64,000 nt of DNA from Przewalskia tangutica (Eukaryota > Streptophyta > Magnoliopsida > Solanales > Solanaceae): contig CM056726.1 in the NCBI GenBank assembly GCA_029844215.1, forward strand, positions 38,867,001-38,931,000, read 5' to 3'. This document shows, piece by piece, positions 34,869 to 45,908 of the stretch (positions within the stretch are counted from its first letter, which is position 1; each line of letters opens with the position of its first letter). A program made the position numbers and the translations under genes. The notes under the pieces were generated by a model. It saw only the letters and a list, made by a program, of their open reading frames with translations. It searched no databases and had not been told where the DNA came from.

Positions 34869-37800
34869 ATGGCTATAGCTAAGGATGATGTGACAGATGA
34901 AGTTTCCTCTGAAAAATTACAGCAGAAACAGGACCCTGACACTGTCATCAACAGATCAGAGTCAAAAGAGAAAGAAACTGTGAATCAATAGCTGCTGAAG
35001 TTATATCTGGTGAAATACAGAAGAGACTGAGCCTGCATTCTTTGGCAAAGGCATCACAAACTAATCGAGATGAAAGTGCACATTCTACGACATGTCAAGA
35101 AGTATCGGGTGAAGTCCAGCCAAAGAAGAGTGTCGTTGAAGGGATTGAAAAATTACAGCAGAAACAGGACCCTGACACTGTCACCAACAGTTTAGAGTCA
35201 AAGGAGAAAGGAGTCTGAATCGATTTCTGATGAACTACATAAGAGACTGAGCCCTGATGCTTTAGCAAAGGTATCACAAAGTAATCGAGATGAAAGTGCA
35301 CATCCTACAACATTTCAAGAAGTATCAGGTGAAGTCCAGCCAAGGAAGAGTGTCGATAAAGGGATTAATGTGTCACAATCCAATCAAGAAGATAGTTCCC
35401 TTTCTAATGTACCAGAGAAAGATTCAGAAAATGTGCATCAGAAAAAGGGTCCCGAGAGTGAGGGTGGTGCATCAGAATCTGAATCATGCATAAAACCTTG
35501 TAAATCAGATTCTCATGTAAAAGAGGGAAACATTTCCCTAGTACCTGGAAAGGCTTCAGATTCTTCACAACAAATACAAAGTCAGAAAATGGAAGAAGTT
35601 GTATCTCAACCTCATCAAGAACAAGTAGCTTGTTCAACAAGACACGAGGAATCTTTGTCTAAGTTGCAACCAAGGCGGAACCCTGATACGAGTGTCCAGG
35701 ATTTGCCATCTGATCAAGGAGTCACTCCCTCTAGAGAACCTGAAAAACCATCTATGGATTTGCCATCTGATCAAGGAGTCCCTCCATTCGGAGAATCGTC
35801 AAAACCATCTGAAGATGGATATAACTGGCGAAAATACGGTCAGAAACTTGTTAGAGGAAATGAGTTTACTCGGAGTTATTACAAGTGCACGCACCCTAAT
35901 TGTCTAGCAAAGAAGCAAGTGGAGAGATCACATGATGGTCATATTACCAATATTCACTATATCACAAAGCATGAACATCCAAGACCTCTAAATATTCACC
36001 ATATCTCCCCTGAATTTGTAGTGCCTTCACAAATGAAACAACCAGACATGCCAACGGGAAAACCACGTCAAGGTACTCAATATTGGCCGAGTCAATTACT
36101 TTATTTGGTCTAGATAAGTAGGAATAATAAATTTTAATTGGTGACCTAATTAGCTGAAGATGAGAAATCTATTGCGCTTGATCAAACATGTCCATCTATC
36201 GAACCATCGGAGACAGCGGCTGTTGTATCAGCTGGTGGTAGTGCACAACATACAGTTCTGAAGCCACTTAAATCAGGAAATGAGGCTGATAATAATAGTG
36301 GTCCGGACTCAAAGAGACGGTATGTGAAAGTCAAAATCTTACTTATTTCTTCAGTTTCAAAGTCTAGACACTCTCTTAGAGTCGATAGTTGAGCAACTGT
36401 TTTGCAACAGGAAGAAAGAAGTACCGAGGAGTGATGACATCACTCCACCTATGAAGTCTCATAGTGAACCATGGCACATCGTTCAAACTAGGAGTGAAGT
36501 GGATATAGTCAACGATGGTTATCGATGGCGCAAATACGGGCAAAAATTTGTAAAAGGAAATCCAAATCCTAGGTAAATATTTCCTTTTCTTAAATACATG
36601 TTTGTAAATTTTTTCCCATGCAAAACTTAACCTTGAGTTCTTTTATTGTACTGATTGTTTACAAAGCATTCCTATTCTTCCACTGTGAACTGTGAAAGGA
36701 ACGAAAGAAATTGAATGTTACCTATCAGAATAATAATTGTCACTGTATCATGTCGAAGTTCCTTTTTAAGTTGTTGTTGCGATATTTCTAAGTGCTTACG
36801 CAAGTGTACATATCGTTCAAGTAATAAAGATTTGTAAGACCGAATTTATCGTCCACAGAGACTGGTTTGTCAAGTACCGGTTATCTATTCTATGATATCT
36901 ATTTGGTTGACGTTCTTTAGTTTGAGAATTTAGACTAAGAATTATGACTAAGTGCAGAAAATAAACTAAAGATTATAATACTTTGGGTTTATAACAGTTA
37001 TGAAGGAAATAACGCTTCCAATCTCCTCAACTATCCACTCTTTCATGAGCTAATGCAATGCTAATGATTTTTCTTCTTATTAAGATAGCAGGTTAACTAA
37101 TCTGTCATTATATTCCGGTTAGGACATACAAGAGCTCAACCTTGTGCAAAAATCTTCTATATTTCTATGATAAGTTTTATCACACAGGAGGATTAAGAAC
37201 AATAACCTTAAATACTACATAAGTATCGGGGTACTTTCGTCCACGATTTTAACCTATGTCTAGACAACTACAGCATATTCAAATCTCCCCTCTCGGATCT
37301 CGATTCGAAATTATACAAGTGATGACAATTAATGATCAGTTAATTATCAAGCAATCAAAACAATATTGAATAGATCTTAATATGACTGAAGAAGAAATCA
37401 ATAACTATGCATTAAATATGTGAAAGAGTTTCAAGAAGATTTGACGGAAAAACCTACTAAAGTAATTAGCTCCTAAACATTGTCATGTCAAGAACTAATT
37501 TACAATCCAACATAAACTGAAATAAAAATAAAAGAAAGAAAAGAACTTGAACAAGCTTTGTCTCCAATCTTGTGTTGTATCCTCCTTCTTAGCCTCCAAA
37601 AGTATGATGTAAGATGAATAAAAGATGCCTCCATAAGGTCAGGGTTTTAGGGATTTTATAGCTGGGAAAAATTACGTTTCAGACCCTAAAAACCGTGTCA
37701 AATTCAGCACAGAATCAACAAAATTCCGCCTCGGCATAGCGGCGCCGATTCCGCCTCACAAAAATCAGAGCTCGCAGTTCTTTGGGCACCGCGGCGCTGC

Positions 37801-40800
37801 TGGCTGGAGCCGCGGCGCCTGCGGCGTCTTTTTCCGAAATTGTCCTTTTTTTCGTCCGGACTTCGTCTGATTTCTTCTATGCTTCCCGAGACTTCTTAAG
37901 CTTCATTTCTTAGGCTTTTCTTGTGCAACTTTATCCTCAAAAGTAGTATCTTCTCCTGCATGACCGCTGTGACACAAACGAAAGAAAAACACACCTAACA
38001 CTATACTAAACGCAAAATAAAAGAGTAAAATACTAACTAAAAAGGACTCAAAAGTGTATACAAAATACACTTAACAAACACCCCAAATTTACACTTTACT
38101 CTCCCTCGAGTAAAGCACTAAACAATAAACAAAAACAAAAACAAAGACTCTATGAAATGGATCAAGTAGTTATAGCAATGCTTCTTCAAAATCATGGATG
38201 AAAGTTGGGATAATATATTAGAACATACATAGCATGAATTTTCAGCAATCTAGAATTTCAAGTTAGATATTTCGCAAATTCACTTAGATCATAATCAATG
38301 GAAACATAAACACTTAACTTATGCATGTTAATTTCATTCCATCTTTCCCAAAATTCTATAGACCTGTTTACTTGTTATTCTACACTAATCATAGACATAC
38401 ACCTTAGAGATCATCAGGACTTTCAAAGATTGTAATGTAGGCTTAGGCAGGGATAGGTAAAAGTAGGCATTTAGGCTCAAATTACGTACCATAAATATTT
38501 TTCATTCAACTCTTTTTTCCTTCTTTTGACTTTCTTTTTAGTCTCATACCTATTTTCTCCCCTCTTTTCTTTTGAGAGAATGAGATACATTGTAAATAAC
38601 AAGCACCCCCAAACTTAAGCTTTTGCATATTTTTCATTGAGGTGCATCAAGTTTTCATTCTCTTTCTCTCTCTTTTTCAACACTTATTATTCCAATACTT
38701 TTCCATTATTACTTATGACACAATCAAGGAATCATAGAGTGTCAAACAAAGATGTTATTTTTAGGCTCAAAATGGCTGACTAGTGAATATGTCAGGGTAG
38801 GTAATGAATGATCTGAAGGGCTATCAAAGAATGCCTGAATCATCTCCCTAAACATGTACATCTTAACTATTTCGCCTCAAATAACAAGCAAACAGATTTT
38901 TTAGACATTTTCAACCTTTCTTTCCATAATTGACAACACATAGGCTAAACACAAATATTCCAAATAATCAGATGTCATGAATTTTTGGCATATCTAACTT
39001 AAGCACACAGAGCTTGTTTTTAATTCCATTACATTATCCACTTTATTCACTCAATATCTTTAGCAACTACAACATGCTTGATCCCAAAAAAAAATATGAC
39101 TCACTAATACATAAAACAAACAAAAAAAAACTCAAAACAAAAATAAGAAAACAAAATAAGACAGGAAAACACAATAAGACACCCCCCCCCCCCCAAACTT
39201 AATCGACACATTGTCCCCAATGTGTAAAGACTAAAAATAAAGGGACAACTTACTGACACAACTCAGCGGTCATAACGGAGGTCTGGGAGGAAATTCTTGA
39301 AATTGCACAACATTTGGGCTTTCTGAACTTCTGGCGCCGACCAGTATGTTGGCTGCCTAATTTTTCCTTTTCCGCGTTTTGATCCTTTTCTGCTCAGTCG
39401 GCCTCGCTTTATCCTCATCCAAAACACTAAACATACCAGATCGTGAGACTGTTCAAGATAAAATAAAATAAAATAACTAAAACAAATATTGAAATAACAT
39501 AATTAAAAACATTGGGTTGCCTCCCAAGTAGCGTTGTCTTTAACGTCTTTTAGCCGGACGCAATTTACTTATTAAATCAAGGGGTAGAGTATCCCCTCCG
39601 CATATCCAATTCAACACCATTCTCTTTCTCCTCCTCCTCTTTTTCACAGTGCTAATTTCAGAGGAGTTCAATTCTTTTTCATCAATTGCTAGTTCAGAAG
39701 TCTTACCCTCAAGGGCATCAGTACCCTTGGGACTTTCATGAGGAGCCTTTTTATCAACTACACCAACATCAAAACATTTATCATAAACTTGTGGTTCGGG
39801 GATGGTCTGAGAACTTTGAAGATCATTTCCTTATCTTGAACTCTAAGCTTCAATTCTCCCTTCTCAACATCAATAAGTGCCCTCCCTGTGGCTAGGAATG
39901 GTCTCCCAAGGATGATGGACATATTTTCATCTTCATCCATGTCTAAAATGAGGAAATCAGCAGGAAAGATGAATTTTCCTACTTGTACCAACACATCTTC
40001 AATAATTCCTTGGGGATGCACAATCGAGTGATCAGCTAGCTGCAGGGTGACTGTGGATGGTCTCGCTTCCCCCAAACCAAGTCTTCTAAACACAGAGAGG
40101 GGCATCAGGTTGACACTGGCCCCCAAATCACATAAAGTCATTTTACATGTAACATTCCCTATGGTGCAAGGTAAGGTGAAACTCCCTAGATCGTTCAACT
40201 TTGGGGGAAGTTTCTTCTGCAATATAGCATCAGACTCTCACAAGACCATCGCCTCATAATCTGCCACCATCTTCTTAAAAGGATGTCTTTCATGAACTTC
40301 ACATACGGCATTTGCTCCAAGACTTGATGAAAGGAAGGTTAATGTGCTTTTAAATACCTCCAAAATTTCGAAATCGCTTATCCAAAGCCTTCTTCTCGCA
40401 ATCTTTGAGGGTAAGGAATTTTGTCTCAGATACTCTCATTATCATGCGGGTGGAGCCTTCTAAAATAGAGGCCATCAAGTAACCCTCTTTTCTGCATCTC
40501 TTGTCTTCTCCACATCCTTCTCCTTTTCAACCACTGGTTGGGGTGTCATCTGCTCTAACTGCTTCCCACTTCTCAAGCTAATTGCCTGACACTGTTCTCT
40601 TTGATTCATCATCAGACACTGGGAGAGTCCCCGAGGTCTGCTATTCAACTTCCTCGCCAATCGCCTCTATTCGAGTCTCGAGTTCCTAATAGAGGATCTT
40701 GTTTTTGCATGAATTGCTTGGTCTCTCGCTATAAAGCGTATGCAGGTATTGGCGATGAAATTGAGGACCTAGTTTCCGCCATGAATTGAGTCTGAGAATT

Positions 40801-43800
40801 AGCCAAGGTCAAGTCTTTGCTTTTATGTCATCCGCTTCTTGCTGGTCCGCGTGGTTGATCTTTGAGGATGAGGCCTGAAATGTGGTTGTTGCCCTTGTTC
40901 ATTCTTCCATGAAAAATCTTGGTGATTTCTTCACTCTGGATTATATGTGTTGGAGAACGCATTGTTGTAGGGCCTCTGAAAATTTCCCACTACCTGAACC
41001 TGCTCCATATACACATTATTTGGGTTCACTGTTGTACACCTATCAAAAGTGTGGGGACCCCCACAAATTTCGCAACTCACTGGTGTCTGAACCTCTTTAA
41101 CTTACATGGTGCTCTGCTACATCTGGTTTGTCAAAGTGGCAACATGCACAGTTAATGCAGTGATAGCATCCAACTCATGAATCCCGACCACTTTCCTGCT
41201 GTTCACTGCTCTCTCATCGGCCCCCTGATTTGTGGTCATGTCTTCTAGCAGATCATGTGCCTCATTGACACTCTTTCTCATGAATGTTCCCCCTGCTGCA
41301 GCATCAATAATGGTACGAGTTGTACCACACAGCCCATTGTAAAATATGTGGACTAGCATCCACTTCTCAATCCCATGATGTGGGCACTTCCTCTGCAAAT
41401 TTTTAAACCGCTCTCATGCATCATATAGTGATTCTCCCTCCAACTGATAAAAGTTATTCAACTCACCTCTGAGCTTCGCTGCCTTAGCTGGGGGAAGAAC
41501 TTGGCAAGAAACTTTTGGGCTAAGTCTTGTCATACAGTGATGGAGTTCGCCTGTAATGAGTTCAGCCAGCACTTTGCTCTATCCTTGAGTGAGAATGGGA
41601 AGAGTCTCAACCGAATGACGTCATCAGTAACACAATTATACTTAAAAGTTGCACACAGCTCCAGAAAATTTGCTAGATGCAAATGGGGATCTTCAGATGG
41701 TGACCCCCAAAATTGAACCGAGCCTTGAACCATGTGCAAGATTGCTGGTTTGATCTCAAAATTATTAGCTTCCACAGTTGGAAGCCTGATGCAAGTCTGC
41801 ACCCCTGTAATAGTCGGCATCACATAGTCCCCCAAACTCCTTTCTGCAGGGACTTGTCTTAAGACAGGCGGTAACTCTTCATTCACCAAATTGTTGTTTC
41901 GTTGATCTTCCATCGCTAATGAATCAACACTTCTTTTTTCTTTCCTGTTCTGTCTGCACAATCTTTCAATCTCAGGGTTCAAAGGGATTGGAGTGTCTGC
42001 TCCTCTCCTACTTCGCATAAACTAAGTTTTCTGAAATTGATCAAAAACAACAGACAGATCACGGCAAAACGTTCTAAAATAAAAATTATAAAAAAACAGA
42101 AAATAAAAACCAAATTAGAAATAAGAATAGATAATTCAATATTAACAGTACGCCAGTCCCCGACAACGGCGCCAAAAACTTGTTGCGATATTTTTAAGTG
42201 CTTACGCAAGTGTACGTATCGTTCAAGTAATAAAGATCTGTAAGAACAAGTTTATCGTCCACGTTTGTCAAGTACCGGTTATCTATTCTATGGTATCTAT
42301 TTGGTTGACGTTCTTTAGTTTGAGAATTTAGACTAAGAATTATGACTAAGTGCAGAAAATAAACTAAAGATTATAATACTTTGAGTTTATAACAGTTATG
42401 AAGGAAATATAGCTTCCAATCTCCTCAACTATCCACTCTTTCATGAGCTAATGTAATGCTAATGATTCTTCTTCTTATTAAGATAGCAGGTTAACTAATC
42501 TGTCATGATATTCCGGTTAGGACATACAAGAGCTCAACCTTGTGCAAAAACCTTCTATATTTCTATGATAAGTTTTATCACACAGGAGGATTAAGAACAA
42601 TAACTTTAAATACTACATAAGTATCGGGGTACTTTCGTCCACGATTTTAACCTATGTCTAGACAACTACAGCATATTCAAATCTCCCCTCTCGGATCTCG
42701 ATTCGAAATTATATAAGTGATGACAATTAATGATCAGTTAATTATCAAGCAATCAAAACAATATTGAGTAGATCTTAATATGACTGAAGAAGAAATCAAT
42801 AACTATGCATTAACTATATGAAAGAGTTTCAAGAAGATTTGACGAAAAACCCTACTAAAGTAATTAGCTCCTAAACATTGTCATGTCAAGAACTAATTTA
42901 CAATCCAACATAAACTGAAATAAAAACAAAGGAAAGAAAAGAACTTGAACAAGCTTTGTCTCCAATCTTGTGTTGTAGCCTCCTTCTTAGCCTCCAAAAG
43001 TATGATGTAAGATGAATAAAATATGCCTCCATAAGGTTAGGGTTTTAGGGATTTTATAGATGGAAAAAATTACGTTTCGGACCCTGAAAATCGTGTCAAA
43101 CTCGGTCCAGACCAAGAAATCCGCGCCACGACTCGCCCCACAAAAATCGAGCTCGCAGCTTCTTTGGCAGCCATGGCTGCTGGGCCTGAGCTCGCGCGTC
43201 TTTTTTCGAAATTGTTCTTTTTTTCCCGCCCGCGGCACCTGCGGCGTCTTTTTCCGAAATTGTCCTTTTTTCGTTCGGACTTTGTCTGATTTCCTCTATG
43301 CTTCCCTAGACTTCTTAAGCTTCATTTCTTAGGCTTTTCTTGTGCAATTTCATCCTCAAAAGTAGTATCTTCTCTTGCATGATCCCCTCTTCTAATTCCA
43401 CGAATAGATTCGATCCAAGCTTTCTTCTTGCTGCTTTGTTTGCGCTTTCGAATCCGCTTCTGTAAAGAAAGGAGAAGAGAGAGGCGTCGACTAACTAAGG
43501 ACGATGATGGAAACTCTCCCTGAAAGGTGAGCAAGAAGAGTAAATGACCGCGGTGACACAAACGAAAGAAAAACACACCTAACACTATACTAAACGCAAA
43601 ATAAAAGAGTAAAATACTAACTAAAAAGGACTCAAAAGTGTATACAAAATACTCTTAACAGTTGTCCCAAAGTAGTCCGAAAATGGAATAACTCTTGCAC
43701 GGGTCCCTTTCACTCGTCTTGATACAACTTCTAAAAATACTTTACTTTTAACTTCTAAAAATACTAAATCCTCCTTTAACCGATTTGACTTGCGATTTCT

Positions 43801-44858
43801 CCTCATATTACCTTCTCTAACCCTAAGGGGTTGTTTGGTACGAAGGATAAGCAAAAATAATCCCGGGATAAGAATTTAGCAATTCCTTATCCCTTGTTTG
43901 ATTACAAATCCTGGGATAAGTTATCCCAGGAATAAAAATATTACTGGGATAATAACTTATACCTACCATAGGATGGAATAAGTTATTCCAGGATTGTAAT
44001 GAAACTTTTTCTTTTAAGAAATTATGCAATGTATTTACTTTTAATACAACATACCAAACAACCAATAAAAAATAATTCCAGAATAAATAATCTCAACATA
44101 ACTAATCCCAACATAGCTTATCCCAACATAATATGTTTTCGAACCAAACTACTCCTAACTTTGTATGGGCAATATCTTCTATCATTCGGCCCATTAGTAG
44201 CCTGCTTGGCTATTTCTTTCGTCAGTCTATCAACATGTCCCATTCCCGTCAAAAGTTATGTTTATTTTCTAAAAGTGAGATTGGAGGATATAGATAGTTA
44301 CTTTACGATCATATCTTGCATGGTAATCAATTGAATGAAACATTAGACCTATTTAATCAGATTTAAAGAAAAAGAAAAAAAAGAAACATTAGGCCTACTT
44401 ACTGCTGTATACGTCTTGTATTATGAAGGTGATACACTTGCCCCCTGATTCTATTTTTCCTATATGCACATTGTTTGGATCATACTTCTCGTCTTTGATA
44501 ATGTTCAAATTTTTGTATGCTTTTCTTGTTCTCTTTCTTTCCACCCCCGCTCCCTGGTTTTTGTGCTCTCTCTCTGTCTATAAATTCAGCTTCTTTTATC
44601 TGCAGGAGTTACGACCGATGCTCGAGTGCTGGTTGCCCTGCAAAAAAGCATGTGGAGAGGGCATCCCATGATCCAAAATTAGTAATTACAGCATATGAAG
44701 GGCATCATGACCATGATATCCCACCTTCCCGGACTGTTATGCAAAATTCAGCAGGGGCTGATTCTAATACAACCAGAATAAGTGGAGAGTCCACATCTCA
44801 ATCAGGTGAAAACAAACATGTTGGCATTGACAGGGTTGTCCATATTGGTGCAAATTGA
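34869..44858 (+). CDS. Group I WRKY transcription factor (possibly compromised)
   Basis: Two WRKYGQK domains, at 35826-35846 and 36526-36546. The first has a CTHPNC ... HEH zinc site. The second is split at the conserved Arg codon by an intron and resumes at 44606 with CSSAGC ... HDH. Exons: 34869-36072 (possibly split, see below), 36154-36319, 36411-36572, 44606-44858, with GT-AG junctions in phase; stop at 44856-44858. KRRKK before the second domain is a likely nuclear signal. It resembles the AtWRKY1 branch, which binds W-boxes. Oddities: from the ATG at 34869 the frame meets TAG at 34989, continues in another frame to 35218 and then returns. Removing 34980-35213 as a GT-AG intron would give one open frame. 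The usual YYRC of the second domain reads YDRC. The last intron is 8 kb. It may be functional or a recent pseudogene. Confidence 0.82.
34911..35366 (+). repeat. Tandem duplication in the WRKY N-terminal exon
   Basis: Copy 1 is 34911-35156 and copy 2 35157-35366; both begin GAAAAATTACAGCAGAAACA. The unit is 246 bases, originally 82 codons. Copy 2 is shorter because of internal indels. Both copies have a frame break at the same relative place (near 34980 and 35213). Confidence 0.88.
36775..38076 (-). repeat. 3' LTR of the intronic Athila-like element
   Basis: 1302 bases. It contains a TATA box (minus TATAAAA at 37654-37660) and GC-rich GGCGCCG / CCGCGGCGC words at 37738-37830. Confidence 0.88.
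38077..39650 (-). other. Conserved non-coding 3' internal region (intronic copy)
   Basis: No long reading frame, yet alignable with 61620-63218 of the other copy. It holds three purine-tract-like AAGTTTGGGG words (minus strand; 38081-38090, 38606-38616, 39182-39200, the last with a run of 13 G) and a stem-loop at 39206-39225. The word nearest the LTR is the likely working polypurine tract. Confidence 0.6.
39206..39225 (-). promoter_or_regulatory. GNRA-type hairpin (intronic copy)
   Basis: The minus strand reads ACACATTG, loop GGGA, CAATGTGT: an eight-pair stem with a GNRA-class tetraloop. The other copy has the same hairpin with a compensatory pair change. Confidence 0.55.
39758..40222 (-). 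CDS. Athila-like aspartic protease (intronic copy)
   Basis: A 154-residue open stretch with the conserved entry LNDLGSFTLPCTIG, active-site loop LCDLGASVNLMPLSVF, then TVTLQLADHSIVHPQGI, DFLILDMDED and ILGRPFLATGRALIDVEKG. These are the blocks of Athila-clade retropepsins. The catalytic Asp and Gly are intact. The frame ends without running into RT. Upstream (40223-40470) the linker to gag is broken. Confidence 0.8.
   Translation of the reverse strand: MQKKLPPKLNDLGSFTLPCTIGNVTCKMTLCDLGASVNLMPLSVFRRLGLGEARPSTVTLQLADHSIVHPQGIIEDVLVQVGKFIFPADFLILDMDEDENMSIILGRPFLATGRALIDVEKGELKLRVQDKEMIFKVLRPSPNHKFMINVLMLV
40475..42018 (-). pseudogene. gag of the intronic Athila-like element
   Basis: Starts at 42018 (MRSRRGADTPIPLNPEIERL). 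The capsid part to about 41530 includes ELPPV, AERSLGDYVMPTI, DPHLHLANFLELC and FPFSLKDRAKCWLNSL. A frame break follows. Capsid resumes at 41117-41398 (KCPHHGIEKWMLVHIFYNGL, IIDAAAGGTFM), ending at a TAG (41117-41119) shared with the other copy. A zinc knuckle of CEICGG type lies just beyond, near 41030-41080. A last piece at 40475-40660 is the gag-protease linker. Confidence 0.8.
42157..42174 (-). promoter_or_regulatory. Primer binding site, Athila type
   Basis: The minus strand reads TGGCGCCGTTGTCGGGGA, six bases inside the 5' LTR. This is the site typical of Athila-clade elements (commonly assigned to tRNA-Asp). Confidence 0.8.
42181..43660 (-). repeat. 5' LTR of the intronic Athila-like element
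   Basis: 1480 bases, longer than its partner mainly because of an insert at 43383-43542. TATA box on the minus strand (TATAAAA) at 43052-43058. Confidence 0.88.
43383..43542. repeat. Insert of unknown origin in the 5' LTR
   Basis: About 160 bases absent from the other LTR, bounded by ATGA on both sides. On the minus strand it is openly translatable and rich in Lys, Arg and Ser (SLQKRIRKRKQSSKKKAWIE). I do not recognise the source. Confidence 0.5.
43827..44155. mobile_element. Tourist-type (PIF/Harbinger) MITE
   Basis: Inverted ends GGGGTTGTTTGGTACGAA and (reverse complement) GGAGTAGTTTGGTTCGAA, with TAA duplicated at 43824-43826 and 44156-44158. 329 bases with repeated GGGATAA/TTATCCC words and no gene. 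In the WRKY last intron. Confidence 0.85.
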
Positions 44859-45908
44859 GCATAATGCCAAACAATCAAACTGATCCACATTTAGATAATC
44901 TTATCTTTTTCTTTACTTATTGTAATTGGTCAATTACTCTTCACTGCAGGAGAGAAGAAAGGATAAAATATGTATTAGGAACAGCTGATTTAACCTCATA
45001 ATTGGTGTGAATTCCTAAGTTTTACTGTATGAATTATGTTAGTCAACAAACATAACAGAGTTCAGATTTGATCATATGTATCTAATTTGTTGCCGGTTGA
45101 TCAGGCTACCTTAGCTCCTTCAACTAGTTTTTATACATAAATAAGATGCTTAAAGACAGTTTCTTCAATTCTTGCACTACCTAGCTGGTTGATACACGGA
45201 GAAGAACCCTCATTTAAACTAATACTTAACATCAGAATTTATTGGAGTCCCACTGCAATACTTAACGATATATCACTTCAATTTATTGATTATTTCTCAA
45301 GTTTGAACGGCAAGAAAAGAAAGAAATTCCACTCCCTTTAAAAAAAATATAAGAATCTCTGCTGAAGTAAAAATGTTCTGAATATTCAAGAGGCCCCTCA
45401 TGTTAACTTGTTTGTTTTTGTACTTTTTGGATAATGAGCCCACCCTTCTGTCCCTTTTCACTTAAATACCTGCAGCGAGTTTCAAATCCGTTACGTGCCC
45501 TTAACTCATACATCACACCCAGGAGCAAATAAGTAAGTGTAAAGAAAGTTAACTGGAGACCAAAGGTCCCCTCATGTTACCGGTTTTTCTTTATGGAACT
45601 ACATAAATGACGGCTAAAGAAAATCTTCCAAGACCAACATTGCATATCACTGGTAATATGAATAATGGATAAGTGGATTCCAAGAAATAAGCTTCAACTT
45701 TGATTGATCTAGTGATACACTTTATTTGTACATAATTCTACTTGGTAATAAAAGTTTTTTGTTTACCAAAAAAAGTGATACACTTGACAAGGAACCTATT
45801 TCTCATATTAGCACTTCAGCTATTACAGAGAGGAAGAGGAGAAAAGAGAACATTCTTGCTTCCAGTTTGTTGAATGGCATCCTAAGAAAGAACCATCTTG
45901 TTATTGAC
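44859..45908. other. Spacer between WRKY and GRAS stops
   Basis: It contains both 3' UTRs and SINE-like debris near 45430-45500 (CACCCTTCTGTCCC, CACTTAAATACCTGCAG). No other gene is seen. Confidence 0.5.

Larger units (their letters stand above)
36775..43660 (-). mobile_element. Athila-like gypsy element, gag-protease only, in a WRKY intron
   Basis: LTRs 36775-38076 and 42181-43660, each TGTTGCGATATTT ... TTAACA, with a perfect 5-base target duplication GTTGT at 36770-36774 and 43661-43665. The internal region of 4.1 kb holds gag and protease but no RT, RNase H or integrase. It is antisense to the WRKY gene. Size and layout match the copy at 51456 onward once that copy's insertions are removed, so the short form appears to be a family, not one deletion. 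Confidence 0.9.

Noticed and set aside
35404..35640. Minus-strand frame opposite the WRKY exon
   Set aside because: Shadow of the plus-strand coding sequence.
43322..43585. Basic 87-codon frame as a gene
   Set aside because: It spans the LTR and the insert, with no start context or family match; kept only as an unexplained insert.
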